Shown: positions 1 through 8,415, counted from the stretch's first letter. The stretch is 64,000 nt of DNA from Flavobacterium piscisymbiosum (GCF_020905295.1 NZ_JAJJMM010000001.1:4154001-4218000), one strand, 5' to 3'. Notes: generated from the sequence alone by a model not told the origin. Translations and numbers: made by a program.

Positions 1-2
1 TA

Positions 3-26
3 GATGTCCTGTTGGGGATTGGTGGA
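3..26. repeat. Fragment of a dispersed decayed element (edge of window)
   Basis: This short stretch matches 48031-48054 with only a few mismatches; both share the core GTTGGGGATTG. The longest copy of the element is at 47928-48061, and a further piece is at 24403-24437. No open frame supports a gene here. It looks like the end of a degraded repeat that extends to the left of the window. Confidence 0.5.
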
Positions 27-99
27 AAATTGAGCAAGAAATGGATTTTTAATAAAAGGAACAGGATATAAATTTGTTTTGATTTAAAATATAGAAAAT

Positions 100-579
100 A
101 TGAAAAAATTTAAAATTGTCCCGTTGTCTAAAGATTTTGTAAGCCAAATTCGGAAAACAAATATTGATAATTTTGGTAATGCTGTTTACGAGCAATTGGC
201 AACGGGAAAAGGACCATGCCGAATTTCGTTGAAACCATTTAATGTTGGTCAGGATATTCGTTTGGTTTTTGCTTATAGTCCGTTTTCAGAAAACAATGCT
301 TTTAATCAATCCGGGCCTATATTTATTCACAAAAATGAAGTGGAGCAATATTTAGATATTTATAATTTTCCCACAGAATTAAAAGCAGATAAAGAAAATT
401 TCCCTTTATCTCTAATCGGCTATACCAAAGAACAAAAAATGATTTTTACTAAATTAGTTGGAGATAATGATATCGATTTACTAATTGCTGAGATCTTTGA
501 AACAAAAAGCGATGTTGAATATCTTCACGCAAGAAATTCAGAAGCCTGTTGTTTTATTTGTAAAATTGAAAGGGTATAG
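100..579 (+). CDS. DUF1203 family protein
   Basis: This is a 159-residue soluble protein with no signal peptide or membrane segment. The C-terminal ARNSEACCFICKIER stretch (residues 144-158) and the overall length fit the DUF1203 family, whose biochemical function is unknown. The start codon ATG follows an AT-rich leader without a Shine-Dalgarno sequence, as is normal for Bacteroidetes. It stands alone; the next gene is on the opposite strand beyond a 250-bp repeat. Family assignment is from recognition of the conserved C-terminal motif; no role is claimed. Confidence 0.75.
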   Translation: MKKFKIVPLSKDFVSQIRKTNIDNFGNAVYEQLATGKGPCRISLKPFNVGQDIRLVFAYSPFSENNAFNQSGPIFIHKNEVEQYLDIYNFPTELKADKENFPLSLIGYTKEQKMIFTKLVGDNDIDLLIAEIFETKSDVEYLHARNSEACCFICKIERV

Positions 580-707
580 TAAGGTACTTTTTAAAAATTG
601 AAATTACAGATAATTTAAAAGAAGTAATTTTTTCAATTAAAACTTTACTTCCCAATAAAATTTATTGGGAAGTTTCCGGGATCTTTTAAGAATTTATAAA
701 AATCCAA

Positions 708-958
708 GGTATCAACAATGAATGTTGTGGATAAACATTGAAAATTTTATATTCCCTAATTATTTTTAACGCAGAGAACTCAATCCCGATAGCTATCGGG
801 ATTCGCAAAGTTCACTAAGATTTAAGTAGTGTTTACACAATCAAAGTCCACAAAGCTTTGTGAACTTTGTGTTTTTTTCTAAACTTGGTATATTTAAAAA
901 ACTTTGCGTTCTCCGTGGTAATTTTTTCTATATCCACAGATTTTAGGATTGATCCATT
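708..958. repeat. Dispersed structured repeat, copy 1
   Basis: This stretch is nearly identical to 39220-39481. It contains a perfect palindrome CCCGATAGCTATCGGG, a second palindrome CACAAAGCTTTGTG, and outer inverted sequences: GCAGAGAAC plus CGCAAAGTT (interrupted by the first palindrome) on the left, and AACTTTGCGTTCTCCG on the right. The whole unit could fold into a long hairpin. It fills the 418-bp gap between the DUF1203 gene and the nitroreductase. No coding potential is seen. It resembles a MITE or REP-type element; no transposase is present nearby. Confidence 0.85.
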
Positions 959-997
959 GTAAGGGTTAAACGTTAAAACATATGTATTCTTATAACA

Positions 998-1627
998 TTA
1001 ATAAACTTTCGTTATCATTTCATCTATAGGTAAACGAACTTTTTTCGTAGCTGCCATATAGTCTTTTTCGGAATCCCGATATCCTAAAGCGAGGATAACT
1101 GTAGAATGCAACTCTTTTTCTTTCAATCCCAAAACCTCATCAATAGTGGCGGCATTAAATCCTTCAATAGGAGTGGCATCCACTTTCAATTCTGCTGCAG
1201 CAATAAGTGCTGTTCCTAGTGCAATATAAGCCTGTTTGGCCGCCCAAAGTGCTTTTTGCTCTGCGTTAATAGTGCTGAAATAGGAATGCAATCCATTTCT
1301 AAATCCTGATAAGGCACCAGTATCAAGACCTCTTTGCTTTTCTGTCATTGCCATATAATCGTCAATGTAAGTTGAAGACATGTCAGTGAATGCAGCAAAA
1401 ACCAATAAATGAGAGCAAGAGCTAATCTGTCCATTATACGAATCAGCACCTAATTTTTTTTGAATTTCCGGGTTGCTTACAACAAAAACACGGTAAGATT
1501 GCAGACCACAAGAAGATGCTGAAAGATTTATAGCCTCTAAGATCTGATCGATCTTCTCTTCTGTTACTTTGATGTTATTGTAAGCTTTTGTGGCGTAGCG
1601 CCATTTTAAATTTTCTATCAAATTCAT
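998..1627 (-). CDS. Nitroreductase family NAD(P)H-dependent oxidoreductase
   Basis: This is a cytoplasmic FMN enzyme of the NfsB-like nitroreductase fold that transfers electrons from NAD(P)H to nitroaromatics, quinones or flavins. The N-terminal LKWRYATKAYNN is the typical FMN-phosphate binding opening of this family, and the 209-residue length is standard. I place the start at 1627 rather than at the upstream ATG at 1654, because a -7 element TATATTTG (1659-1652, minus strand) overlaps the longer start, leaving about 20 nt of leader. It is transcribed divergently from the methionine synthase genes. Its physiological substrate cannot be read from sequence. Confidence 0.85.
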   Translation of the reverse strand: MNLIENLKWRYATKAYNNIKVTEEKIDQILEAINLSASSCGLQSYRVFVVSNPEIQKKLGADSYNGQISSCSHLLVFAAFTDMSSTYIDDYMAMTEKQRGLDTGALSGFRNGLHSYFSTINAEQKALWAAKQAYIALGTALIAAAELKVDATPIEGFNAATIDEVLGLKEKELHSTVILALGYRDSEKDYMAATKKVRLPIDEMITKVY

Positions 1628-1651
1628 TACTATTTCTATCTTAAATTTTGA

Positions 1652-1659
1652 CAAATATA
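1652..1659 (-). promoter_or_regulatory. -7 promoter element of nitroreductase
   Basis: The minus strand reads TATATTTG, an exact TAnnTTTG match to the Bacteroidetes -7 consensus, 25 bp before the ATG at 1627. No clear -33 TTG box is visible. Confidence 0.5.
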
Positions 1660-1857
1660 AATGATATTGTTTTCTTTTTTCGAGTTTTTAAAGTGCTCTG
1701 GGAAACTCCAAATCAATCATCTTAGGCCACTAAAGAATATTTATCTGTTTTACTTCATTATTACATTTGTTTAAAGGTTAATAATCTTTAAAATTTAATA
1801 TAAAAAGAATAATTAACTGATTTTAAGTATAAATAAAAATATTTAATCTTTTATATT

Positions 1858-1865
1858 CAAATTTG
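1858..1865 (+). promoter_or_regulatory. Likely -7 element of the mesX-mesD genes
   Basis: CAAATTTG matches five of the six conserved positions of the TAnnTTTG consensus and lies 31 bp before the ATG at 1896. The TTG codon at 1863 that would lengthen the frame is part of this element, which favours the ATG at 1896 as the real start. Confidence 0.4.
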
Positions 1866-1895
1866 CAGGGTAAAAAAACTAAACATTGTCATCAT

Positions 1896-2948
1896 ATGAA
1901 AGCGAACATACAAGAAGATAGGGGAATAAACGAAAAGCAAAATAATGAAAACACCCAGGATACAATCCAAAATGATTTTGCATTCACACTAAAGAGCACT
2001 TGTTTAGATGAAAACTATCACCCCTCAAGTGAAACGCGTTTGACAACCAATTTTGCAAATCTGGCCAGAGGAGGTAATCGCCAACAAAACTTACGTAATG
2101 CATTAAATATGATTAACAATCGATTCAATGCATTGGCTCATTTTGATAATCCAAAAGCTGATCGTTACCTTGTAGGACTTGAAATCATCACAGTAACGAT
2201 GAGTATTGATGATAAGAATGGTATTAACAATCTGCCGTTGATTGAAGTTTTAAAAACGAATATTTTTGACCACAAGACTAGCCAGCGTATCGAAGGTATT
2301 GCCGGAAATAATTTTTCGTCTTATGTTCGTGATTATGATTTCAGTATTTTATTGATCGAGCATAATAAAAATAAAGCTAATTTTTGTATTCCTGAAAATT
2401 TTGGTGATTTGCACGGAAAACTTTATAAGTGTTTTGTCAATTCAGCCACTTATAAAGAGCACTTTAAAATGTCACCGATCATTTGTCTAAGTGTATCGAG
2501 CAACAAAACTTATACCCGCACTGAGTATCAGCATCCGGTTCTGGGTTTTGAGTATCTGCAGGATCAGTATTCTATCACTGATGAATATTTCTCTAAAATG
2601 GGCTTAAAAGTTCGTTTTTTCATGCCTGCGAATAGTGTGGCACCGATGGCTTTTTATCATTCCGGAGATCTGCTTGCTGATTATACTGATCTTGGACTAA
2701 TCAGCTCAATCAGCACAATGGAGACTTTCCAGAAGATTTATCGCCCTGAAATTTACAATGCAAATTCAGTGGCTGGGAAAATCTATCAACCTAATCTTAA
2801 ACACGAAGATTATTCACTGACTCTTGTGGATTATGACCGCGAAGAGCGCAGCCGACTGGCTGTTGAACAGGGTAAATATGCAGAAGAGCATTTCATTAAG
2901 CCTTACAAAAGTCTCCTGGAACAATGGTCTGCTAATTTTACCTTTTAA
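1896..2948 (+). CDS. mesX: MesX, DUF1852 partner of core methionine synthase
   Basis: This is a DUF1852 protein. The family was shown by Price and colleagues (2021) to be required, together with oxygen, for the activity of the MesD type of folate-independent methionine synthase. The block ENYHPSSETRLTTNFANLARG near the N-terminus, written here as two pieces (ENYHPSSETR and LTTNFANLARG), is characteristic of the family. ATG 1896 is chosen over an upstream TTG that falls in a promoter element. mesD follows 30 bp downstream on the same strand, so the two are probably co-transcribed. Biochemically MesX is still uncharacterised; it may help supply the methyl donor. Confidence 0.85.
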   Translation: MKANIQEDRGINEKQNNENTQDTIQNDFAFTLKSTCLDENYHPSSETRLTTNFANLARGGNRQQNLRNALNMINNRFNALAHFDNPKADRYLVGLEIITVTMSIDDKNGINNLPLIEVLKTNIFDHKTSQRIEGIAGNNFSSYVRDYDFSILLIEHNKNKANFCIPENFGDLHGKLYKCFVNSATYKEHFKMSPIICLSVSSNKTYTRTEYQHPVLGFEYLQDQYSITDEYFSKMGLKVRFFMPANSVAPMAFYHSGDLLADYTDLGLISSISTMETFQKIYRPEIYNANSVAGKIYQPNLKHEDYSLTLVDYDREERSRLAVEQGKYAEEHFIKPYKSLLEQWSANFTF

Positions 2949-2978
2949 TTGATTACAACGCATTAAAATTATACTATT

Positions 2979-4010
2979 ATGAAGAAATTATTATTACCCA
3001 CCTCTATTGTTGGAAGTTTACCCAAACCTGCCTGGCTTGCACCACCCGAAAAACTTTGGTCACCATGGAAATTAGAAGGCGATCAGCTGCTTGAAGGGAA
3101 ACAAGACGCTTTACGTATTTCTTTGCAGGAACAGCAATTGGCAGATCTAGATATTATTTGTGACGGCGAGCAGACACGTCAGCATTTTGTAACGACTTTT
3201 ATCGAGCATTTAAGCGGTGTAGATTTTGAAAATCGTAAAACAGTAAAAATCCGTAACCGTTATGATGCGAGCGTTCCAGTGGTTGTAGGTGAGGTTGCAC
3301 GTCAAAAAGCAGTTTTTGTTGAAGATGCTAAATTTTTGCGTAAACAGACTAACAAGCCTATAAAATGGGCCTTGCCAGGCCCGTTGACAATGGTAGATAC
3401 CTTGTACGACGACCATTATAAAAGCCGGGAAAAATTGGCGTGGGAATTTGCGAAAGCACTCAATGAAGAAGCAAGAGAACTTCAAGACGCAGGGGTAGAT
3501 ATTATCCAGTTTGATGAACCTGCATTTAATGTGTTCTTTGATGAAGTAAACGATTGGGGAATGGCAGCATTAGAAAGAGCCATTGAAGGTTTACACTGTC
3601 AAACTGCGGTTCATATTTGCTATGGTTATGGAATACAGGCAAATACTGATTGGAAAAAGACATTAGGTTCAGAGTGGCGACAATATGAAGAAATTTTTCC
3701 GAAAATTCAAAAATCTAAAATTGATGTGGTGTCTTTAGAATGTCACAACTCTAATGTGCCTTTAAATTTAATGGAACTTGTTCGCGGTAAAAAAGTAATG
3801 GTCGGTGCCATTGATGTGGCAACCAACACTATCGAAACACCAGAAGAAGTAGCTGCTACCCTGCGTAAAGCTCTTGAGTTTGTAGATGCCGAAAATCTTT
3901 ACCCTTCTACAAATTGCGGTATGGCACCGTTATCTAGAGATGTAGCCAGAGGCAAGTTAAGTGCTTTAAGCGCAGGAGCAGAAATTATACGTAAAGAACT
4001 TGGGATTTAG
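2979..4010 (+). CDS. mesD: MesD, core methionine synthase (MetE-like, folate-independent)
   Basis: This 343-residue protein matches only the catalytic C-terminal half of MetE, so it lacks the folate-binding N-terminal domain. It starts with LLPTSIVGSLPKP, and carries QFDEPAF (around residues 179-185), a HICYGYG segment and a C-terminal NCGMAPLSRDVARGK; the His and Cys in these places are the expected zinc and homocysteine-thiol ligands. Genetic work on this family shows it makes methionine without methyl-folate or cobalamin but needs MesX and oxygen. The adjacent mesX supports assignment to MesD rather than to MesA, B or C. Confidence 0.87.
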   Translation: MKKLLLPTSIVGSLPKPAWLAPPEKLWSPWKLEGDQLLEGKQDALRISLQEQQLADLDIICDGEQTRQHFVTTFIEHLSGVDFENRKTVKIRNRYDASVPVVVGEVARQKAVFVEDAKFLRKQTNKPIKWALPGPLTMVDTLYDDHYKSREKLAWEFAKALNEEARELQDAGVDIIQFDEPAFNVFFDEVNDWGMAALERAIEGLHCQTAVHICYGYGIQANTDWKKTLGSEWRQYEEIFPKIQKSKIDVVSLECHNSNVPLNLMELVRGKKVMVGAIDVATNTIETPEEVAATLRKALEFVDAENLYPSTNCGMAPLSRDVARGKLSALSAGAEIIRKELGI

Positions 4011-4067
4011 TCTCAATATATTAATAATGAATTCCGTGCCTCCACGGAGGAATAATATTTAAACACA

Positions 4068-5060
4068 TTGAAGAAATTATTAGAAGTATTAAAAAAAGCA
4101 GGTTTCGACGGTTTCCTGTTAATGATAGCCACCATGATTCTGATGGCTTATTTTTTGCCAAAGCCAGGTATGGTCAAAGAACCTTTTTCGCTGGAGGAGA
4201 TTGCCAATGCAGGCGTTTCGTTGATTTTCTTGTTTTATGGCTTACGGCTAAGTGTTGAGAAACTAAAAGCCGGACTTTCTAATTGGAAAATGCACATTGT
4301 CGTCCAGTTGACAACCTTTTTATTTTTCCCGCTCATTGTTTTGGCATTTCGCCCTTTGTTTGTTAATAACGGCTTCGAGTTGCTTTGGCTGGGCGTATTT
4401 TTTCTGGCAGCATTACCGTCCACAGTTTCATCTTCGGTGGTCATGGTTTCCATTGCTAAGGGAAACATTCCTGCAGCCATTTTCAATGCCAGCATTTCCA
4501 GTTTGATCGGAGTAGTCGTTACGCCTCTCTGGGTTGGACTGTTTATTGCTTCTGCGACAGGCGATTTTGATGTCAGTCAAATCGTTATAAAGTTGATTCT
4601 GCAAGTCTTGCTGCCTGTCATCATTGGCATAAGCCTCAATTCGCGTTTAGGCGCCATTGCCGAAAAATACAAGAAACAGCTCAAATATTTTGATCAGGCA
4701 GTTATTCTAACGATTATCTACACGTCGTTTTGCAAGTCATTTTCCGAACATCTTTTTGAAGGCTTCACCGCCCTTGAACTTGCCGGACTCGCTGCAGGGA
4801 TGATGGCGTTGTTTTTTGCCGTATTCTTTTGTGTCGGAGTACTGAGCCGCCTGCTTGGTTTTTCAGATGAAGACCGTATTACTGTCTTATTCTGCGGGTC
4901 TAAAAAGTCATTGGTACACGGCACCGTTATGTCAAAAGTACTGTTTCAGCACAGTACTATCACCGGCATCGTATTGCTGCCGCTCATGCTTTACCATGCC
5001 TTGCAATTGATTGCCGCCAGCATCATTGCTCAGGGTATGGCTCGACGAAAAGAATTATAA
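4068..5060 (+). CDS. Bile acid:sodium symporter family carrier
   Basis: This 330-residue integral membrane protein has about nine to ten hydrophobic segments and fits the SBF-like (PF13593/YfeH type) bile acid:Na+ symporter superfamily. Signature-like stretches include SLIFLFYGLRLS in the second segment and AALPSTVSSSVVMVS in the fourth. The only start in frame is a TTG at 4068, preceded at 4046-4050 by GGAGG. It lies 57 bp behind mesD on the same strand, so it may belong to the methionine operon and import a precursor or methyl source; that link is inference. Substrates of the bacterial branch are mostly unknown. Confidence 0.8.
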   Translation: MKKLLEVLKKAGFDGFLLMIATMILMAYFLPKPGMVKEPFSLEEIANAGVSLIFLFYGLRLSVEKLKAGLSNWKMHIVVQLTTFLFFPLIVLAFRPLFVNNGFELLWLGVFFLAALPSTVSSSVVMVSIAKGNIPAAIFNASISSLIGVVVTPLWVGLFIASATGDFDVSQIVIKLILQVLLPVIIGISLNSRLGAIAEKYKKQLKYFDQAVILTIIYTSFCKSFSEHLFEGFTALELAGLAAGMMALFFAVFFCVGVLSRLLGFSDEDRITVLFCGSKKSLVHGTVMSKVLFQHSTITGIVLLPLMLYHALQLIAASIIAQGMARRKEL

Positions 5061-5066
5061 TTTTTA

Positions 5067-5131
5067 TTTATAGCGTGGCCCTTTATCTTTTTTTTGATAA
5101 AGGAACCAAGGAGAGCGCTCCCTGCTATAAA
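5067..5131 (+). other. Structured element with three nested or adjacent stems
   Basis: TTTATAGC (5067-5074) pairs with GCTATAAA (5124-5131). Inside it, CCTTTATC (5080-5087) pairs with GATAAAGG (5096-5103), a stem extended by TGG/CCA, and GGAG (5110-5113) pairs with CTCC (5118-5121) across an AGCG loop. The layout is a three-way junction directly behind the symporter stop codon. It could act as a complex terminator or a 3' RNA structure; the loop of the first hairpin is a T-run. Confidence 0.5.
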
Positions 5132-5290
5132 ATATTACCATTAAGATTTTTATACTGTAAATATACGTTTTGAAGGTTTTTGTGTTTTTAATTTGTTTAA
5201 AATAAGGTTTTTGTGTTGTTTTTAATTGTATTTAAAGAATTTTATTCTAATTTAGAAATAAATTAAATCAAAATTCAAAATAAAAATTTT

Positions 5291-5743
5291 ATGGAGCAGA
5301 TAGACGATATTGATCTTCAGTTATTAAATATACTACACGATAATTCTAAATATACTGTAAAAGAGCTTGCTAAAATGGTAAATCTTTCGGCATCGCCTGT
5401 TTTTGAACGAATTAAAAGATTGGAAAACAATGGTTATATTAAAAAATATATTGCCCTCCTTGATGCAGAAAAATTAAACAGAGGGTTTATTGTTTTTTGT
5501 AATATCAAACTTAAACAGCACGATCGTAATATCGGGAATCAATTTGTTAGTGATATTATGAAAATAGAAGAAGTTGTAGAATGTTATAATATCTCCGGTG
5601 ATTACGATTTTTTAATGAAAGTTTCTGCCAAAGACATGAAGCATTATCAGGATTTTGTGTTTAATAAATTGGGATCAGTTGAAAGTATAGGGAGTACTCA
5701 AAGTACCTTTGTTATGTCGGAGATAAAAAATCTCTACGGATAG
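5291..5743 (+). CDS. Lrp/AsnC family transcriptional regulator
   Basis: This 150-residue protein has an N-terminal winged helix-turn-helix (DIDLQLLNILHDNSKYTVKE followed by LAKMVNLSASPVFERIKRLE, about residues 5-45) and a C-terminal RAM/AsnC effector domain (ECYNISGDYDFLMKV, about residues 98-112). Lrp/AsnC proteins sense amino acids or related ligands and often regulate neighbouring genes. Its place 230 bp behind the mesX-mesD-symporter genes suggests a role in methionine or amino-acid control, by inference only. It ends in its own gap before tRNA-Arg. Confidence 0.88.
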   Translation: MEQIDDIDLQLLNILHDNSKYTVKELAKMVNLSASPVFERIKRLENNGYIKKYIALLDAEKLNRGFIVFCNIKLKQHDRNIGNQFVSDIMKIEEVVECYNISGDYDFLMKVSAKDMKHYQDFVFNKLGSVESIGSTQSTFVMSEIKNLYG

Positions 5744-5844
5744 TTCCGCGATGGTTTATTTATTTGAAATTCGCCTTAGCTTTTGTGACAGAAAATGTAT
5801 TAAGTCCATTTTGGAGTTATTTTATATTTAACATCAAACAACTG

Positions 5845-6034
5845 CGATAAACCAAAAGAGAAAAAAATCTATATCCTAAACGGGATTTCGAACCATCGTT
5901 CAGCTTCGATTAAATCTTTAATGAAGCCACTTTTTGATTGTTTATTTCAGACAGTATAAGGATTTCTTATGAAAAACTCGAAACATGAAATGTTAGGTTG
6001 TAAAGGCTTGAAAAATTTACATATTAGTGCATAA
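5845..6034. repeat. Dispersed repeat, copy A (behind tRNA-Arg)
   Basis: The 328-bp gap between the Lrp gene and the tRNA holds this repeat. Its first part (5845-5920) resembles 27971-28049 and 33233-33285, and its last part (about 5988-6034) resembles 33287-33335 and 39487-39530. Copy C at 33 kb looks like this copy with the middle removed. No coding potential is seen. Confidence 0.6.
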
Positions 6035-6069
6035 AAAAAGAGACAACTATTATATAGATGTCTCTTTTT
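6035..6069 (-). terminator. Terminator of tRNA-Arg
   Basis: AAAAAGAGACA (6035-6045) pairs perfectly with TGTCTCTTTTT (6059-6069), an 11-bp stem. On the minus strand it begins 1 nt after the tRNA 3' end and ends in a run of T, as an intrinsic terminator should. Confidence 0.8.
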
Positions 6070-6070
6070 G

Positions 6071-6144
6071 TGACCTCGACTGGATTCAAACCAGTAACCT
6101 CTTGAGCCGTAATCAAGTGCGCTATTCAGTTGCGCCACGAGGCC
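6071..6144 (-). tRNA. tRNA-Arg (anticodon ACG)
   Basis: The minus strand folds into a full cloverleaf of 74 nt. The acceptor stem is GGCCTCG/CGAGGTC with one G-U pair and discriminator A. The anticodon arm is CTTGA-TTACGGC-TCAAG, giving anticodon ACG, and the T arm is ACTGG-TTTGAAT-CCAGT. The 3' CCA is not encoded. A terminator follows immediately. A fragment identical to part of the T arm recurs at 47796-47811. Confidence 0.95.
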
Positions 6145-6429
6145 ATTTCGCTATCAATTAGCTAATTTTTTGTCGCTTTGTTGATTGCTTATTGCGGGTG
6201 CAAAGATAGACATAAATGCGAGATATGCAATCTGATCGCTAGGATATATGCAACGATAACGCGGAAATTCTTTCCGTGCTCATCCTTAATATTAATAAAA
6301 AATTGATTTTTAATATATTAGTATATACTTTTCGGGCACGGATTACAAATCTGCATGATCGTGTTCGCTTCCATTATCTGCTATGGTATTATTTTAAATT
6401 AAAATTCGCTTATTTGAGTAATTATTTAA

Positions 6430-8007
6430 TTAACTAGAAGTTGCCATTTGCTGTTGAAATGTCAGAACGATAAATTCAGCAGGATGAACAACAGCAATTT
6501 TTATTGTTACATTCATATAACCATTTAAAAGATCATCTGCAGTCATTGTCGAGCCCAATCCGCACGCTACAGAAAAAGCGTCAGAAGAACTGGCTCCCTG
6601 CAAACCTCCTTGTTTCCAGATTGAAGTAAGAAAATTGCTGATCATAGAAATTACAGCTTCCCAGGTGTTTTTATCATTAGGCTGAAATGCGTATGCCTGA
6701 GCAGCGAGTTTACAAGATTGTTCTAAGAATATCATTGTTCTTCTCACGGGAATATACCGCCAGTCCGGGCTGTTTCCGTCTAGTGTTCTTGCTCCCCAGA
6801 TTAGAATACCCAGACCGTTAAATGTTCTAATAGCATTAATCGATTTACCAGACACGGGATCGAGGTTTAAATTGGCTTGGTGGCTGTCCGAAAGAGAAAT
6901 AGGTAACGATGCTGCACCAACAATAGAAGTATTTGCAGGTGCTTGCCACGGACCAGCGGCATTATCTACTGTAGTAATCACTCCTGCAATACCTCCACTT
7001 GGAGGAAGAATATTGGCATCAGCGATGATGTGTTTAATTATCAAGGAATAAGTCTGGCTTGCAATAAGGAGCGCATTGTGATTTTGGGCGACAGTCAAAG
7101 TGCTTGCAGGATTTTGAATATTGGCAATAATTGCGGCAACTGCAGAATTAGGAGCGCTTGGAGGATTAAGAATGGCTTCTAACTGTTTTAAATCTCCGCC
7201 AAATAAATTGGTGTAATCAAAATCAGAATCTTGCATTATTGTTGTTCCTATAAAAGGATAATATGCCATTCCGTAGCTTAACCCAACAGAACCTGTGTTC
7301 ATTCTGAAATTTGTAATGTCTTGAGTATACAAAACAGGATCTGGGGCATTACCGCCAATAATGTCAAACAGGCACATTGCTGTTTGCATTTTTGCAGCCT
7401 GAAGAAGCATTGACTGCATTAATGTTCCATTGTCTTCTATATTTAATAAAGTGGCTTCGGGACAAATGTACATTGTTGGTTCTTGTTCATTTGTAAATAA
7501 AGAAAGACCTTTGATTAAATCATCCAGCTGCACATTTAGGTTTACAACTGGAACTCCAAGAGCCGCTGGTTTTTTTAACGGAGGTCCATAACTGCCTACA
7601 GAAACTATATAAGCATCTCCACCGCCATTTTCATAAAAAAACTTTACGCTGTTATATAAATAGTAAACCGTGTTAGGATCTTGAACTATTGAATAATAGG
7701 TTCCTGCAATGATGATGTAGTCTCCCTTTAATGGCTGGCTTTTTTCTGCCACTAAATAATATTGAGGATTGTACTGTTTAGAAGGATTTACAAGTGCAGG
7801 TGGATCTGGCAAACAGAAAAAAGCCTGAAAATCAGCAAATGATGTGATTTTTACTGGCACATTCGTATACGATTTCCCTTCGTAAGCAGCCTGTGGTGTG
7901 TATCCTATAAATGCTGGTACTGCTGTAGGAACTGCAACAACAGAATTAGGAAAAGCATTTAATTCCTGAATGTAAACACCAGGAGTCTGAATGGTAGATA
8001 AATTCAT
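6430..8007 (-). CDS. Contractile tail sheath protein (orphan)
   Basis: This 525-residue protein has the hallmarks of phage and contractile-injection-system sheath proteins: the N-terminal TPGVYIQELNAFPNSV segment, a middle subtilisin-like sheath domain (LIWGARTLDG, WRYIPVRRTMIFLEQS) and a C-terminal sheath domain (VACGLGSTMTADDLLNG, then HPAEFIVLTFQQQ). It has no signal peptide, as expected. What is odd is the context: no tube, baseplate, spike, ATPase or terminator gene lies within the flanking 6 kb; the neighbours are tRNA-Arg and an efflux operon. It may be a remnant of a prophage or eCIS, or one part of a system encoded at several loci. Length and domain order look intact. Confidence 0.85.
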   Translation of the reverse strand: MNLSTIQTPGVYIQELNAFPNSVVAVPTAVPAFIGYTPQAAYEGKSYTNVPVKITSFADFQAFFCLPDPPALVNPSKQYNPQYYLVAEKSQPLKGDYIIIAGTYYSIVQDPNTVYYLYNSVKFFYENGGGDAYIVSVGSYGPPLKKPAALGVPVVNLNVQLDDLIKGLSLFTNEQEPTMYICPEATLLNIEDNGTLMQSMLLQAAKMQTAMCLFDIIGGNAPDPVLYTQDITNFRMNTGSVGLSYGMAYYPFIGTTIMQDSDFDYTNLFGGDLKQLEAILNPPSAPNSAVAAIIANIQNPASTLTVAQNHNALLIASQTYSLIIKHIIADANILPPSGGIAGVITTVDNAAGPWQAPANTSIVGAASLPISLSDSHQANLNLDPVSGKSINAIRTFNGLGILIWGARTLDGNSPDWRYIPVRRTMIFLEQSCKLAAQAYAFQPNDKNTWEAVISMISNFLTSIWKQGGLQGASSSDAFSVACGLGSTMTADDLLNGYMNVTIKIAVVHPAEFIVLTFQQQMATSS

Positions 8008-8387
8008 TGATTTTAGTTTTTAGCGTTTATTTTTAAGATAGAACGTATTTTTTAGATTAAAAAACAAGTCTTCTTGGTTGGGGAATAATGGCACTGAATT
8101 TATTTATTTTTTAATAATCATGTTTCATAGGTGGTATAGATAGATTAAAAAGCCCTCGAGTTCACTGCATTTTTCGTGAAACTTTTCCCTTTATTAATTC
8201 ACGGAAGTAATTATTACAGATAAAAGGCGGTTTTTAAAATACAATGTGAATTCTAAGATTCGACTGCGACCATTTTTGCTTTAATATCTTTTTATTGTAA
8301 TACTAAAGTACTGTGAATAAATATTTTGAGAGTACGTATATTTACCTGTTTTTTGCAAACCAGCTTGTTTTGAGGTACTAAAAAAAC
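8008..8387. other. Intergenic region without recognised gene
   Basis: This stretch lies between the start of the sheath gene and the terminator of the efflux operon. I see no frame with coding character and no recognisable RNA. It must hold the promoter of the sheath gene, but no exact TAnnTTTG box is visible in front of it. Confidence 0.5.
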
Positions 8388-8415
8388 AAAGCCCATTTCG
8401 TTTGAAATGGGCTTT
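8388..8415. terminator. Terminator of the RND efflux operon
   Basis: AAAGCCCATTTC pairs perfectly with GAAATGGGCTTT across a GTTT loop, and the minus-strand side runs into a stretch of T. It lies 37 bp beyond the stop of the RND permease. The plus-strand flank (8424-8445) is a 22-bp sequence found identically at 33368-33389. Confidence 0.8.

Noticed and set aside
1681..1860. SAM riboswitch upstream of mesX-mesD
   Set aside because: The leader is very AT-rich, a likely promoter lies at 1858-1865 close to the start codon, and none of the conserved SAM riboswitch cores I know can be placed.
5947..6138. Open frame on the minus strand over the tRNA gene
   Set aside because: It is the chance translation of tRNA-Arg and its terminator; the cloverleaf is complete and explains the sequence.
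6430..8007. Prophage or complete injection-system island around the sheath gene
   Set aside because: No tube, baseplate, capsid, integrase or ATPase gene is next to it; flanking genes are ordinary chromosomal ones.
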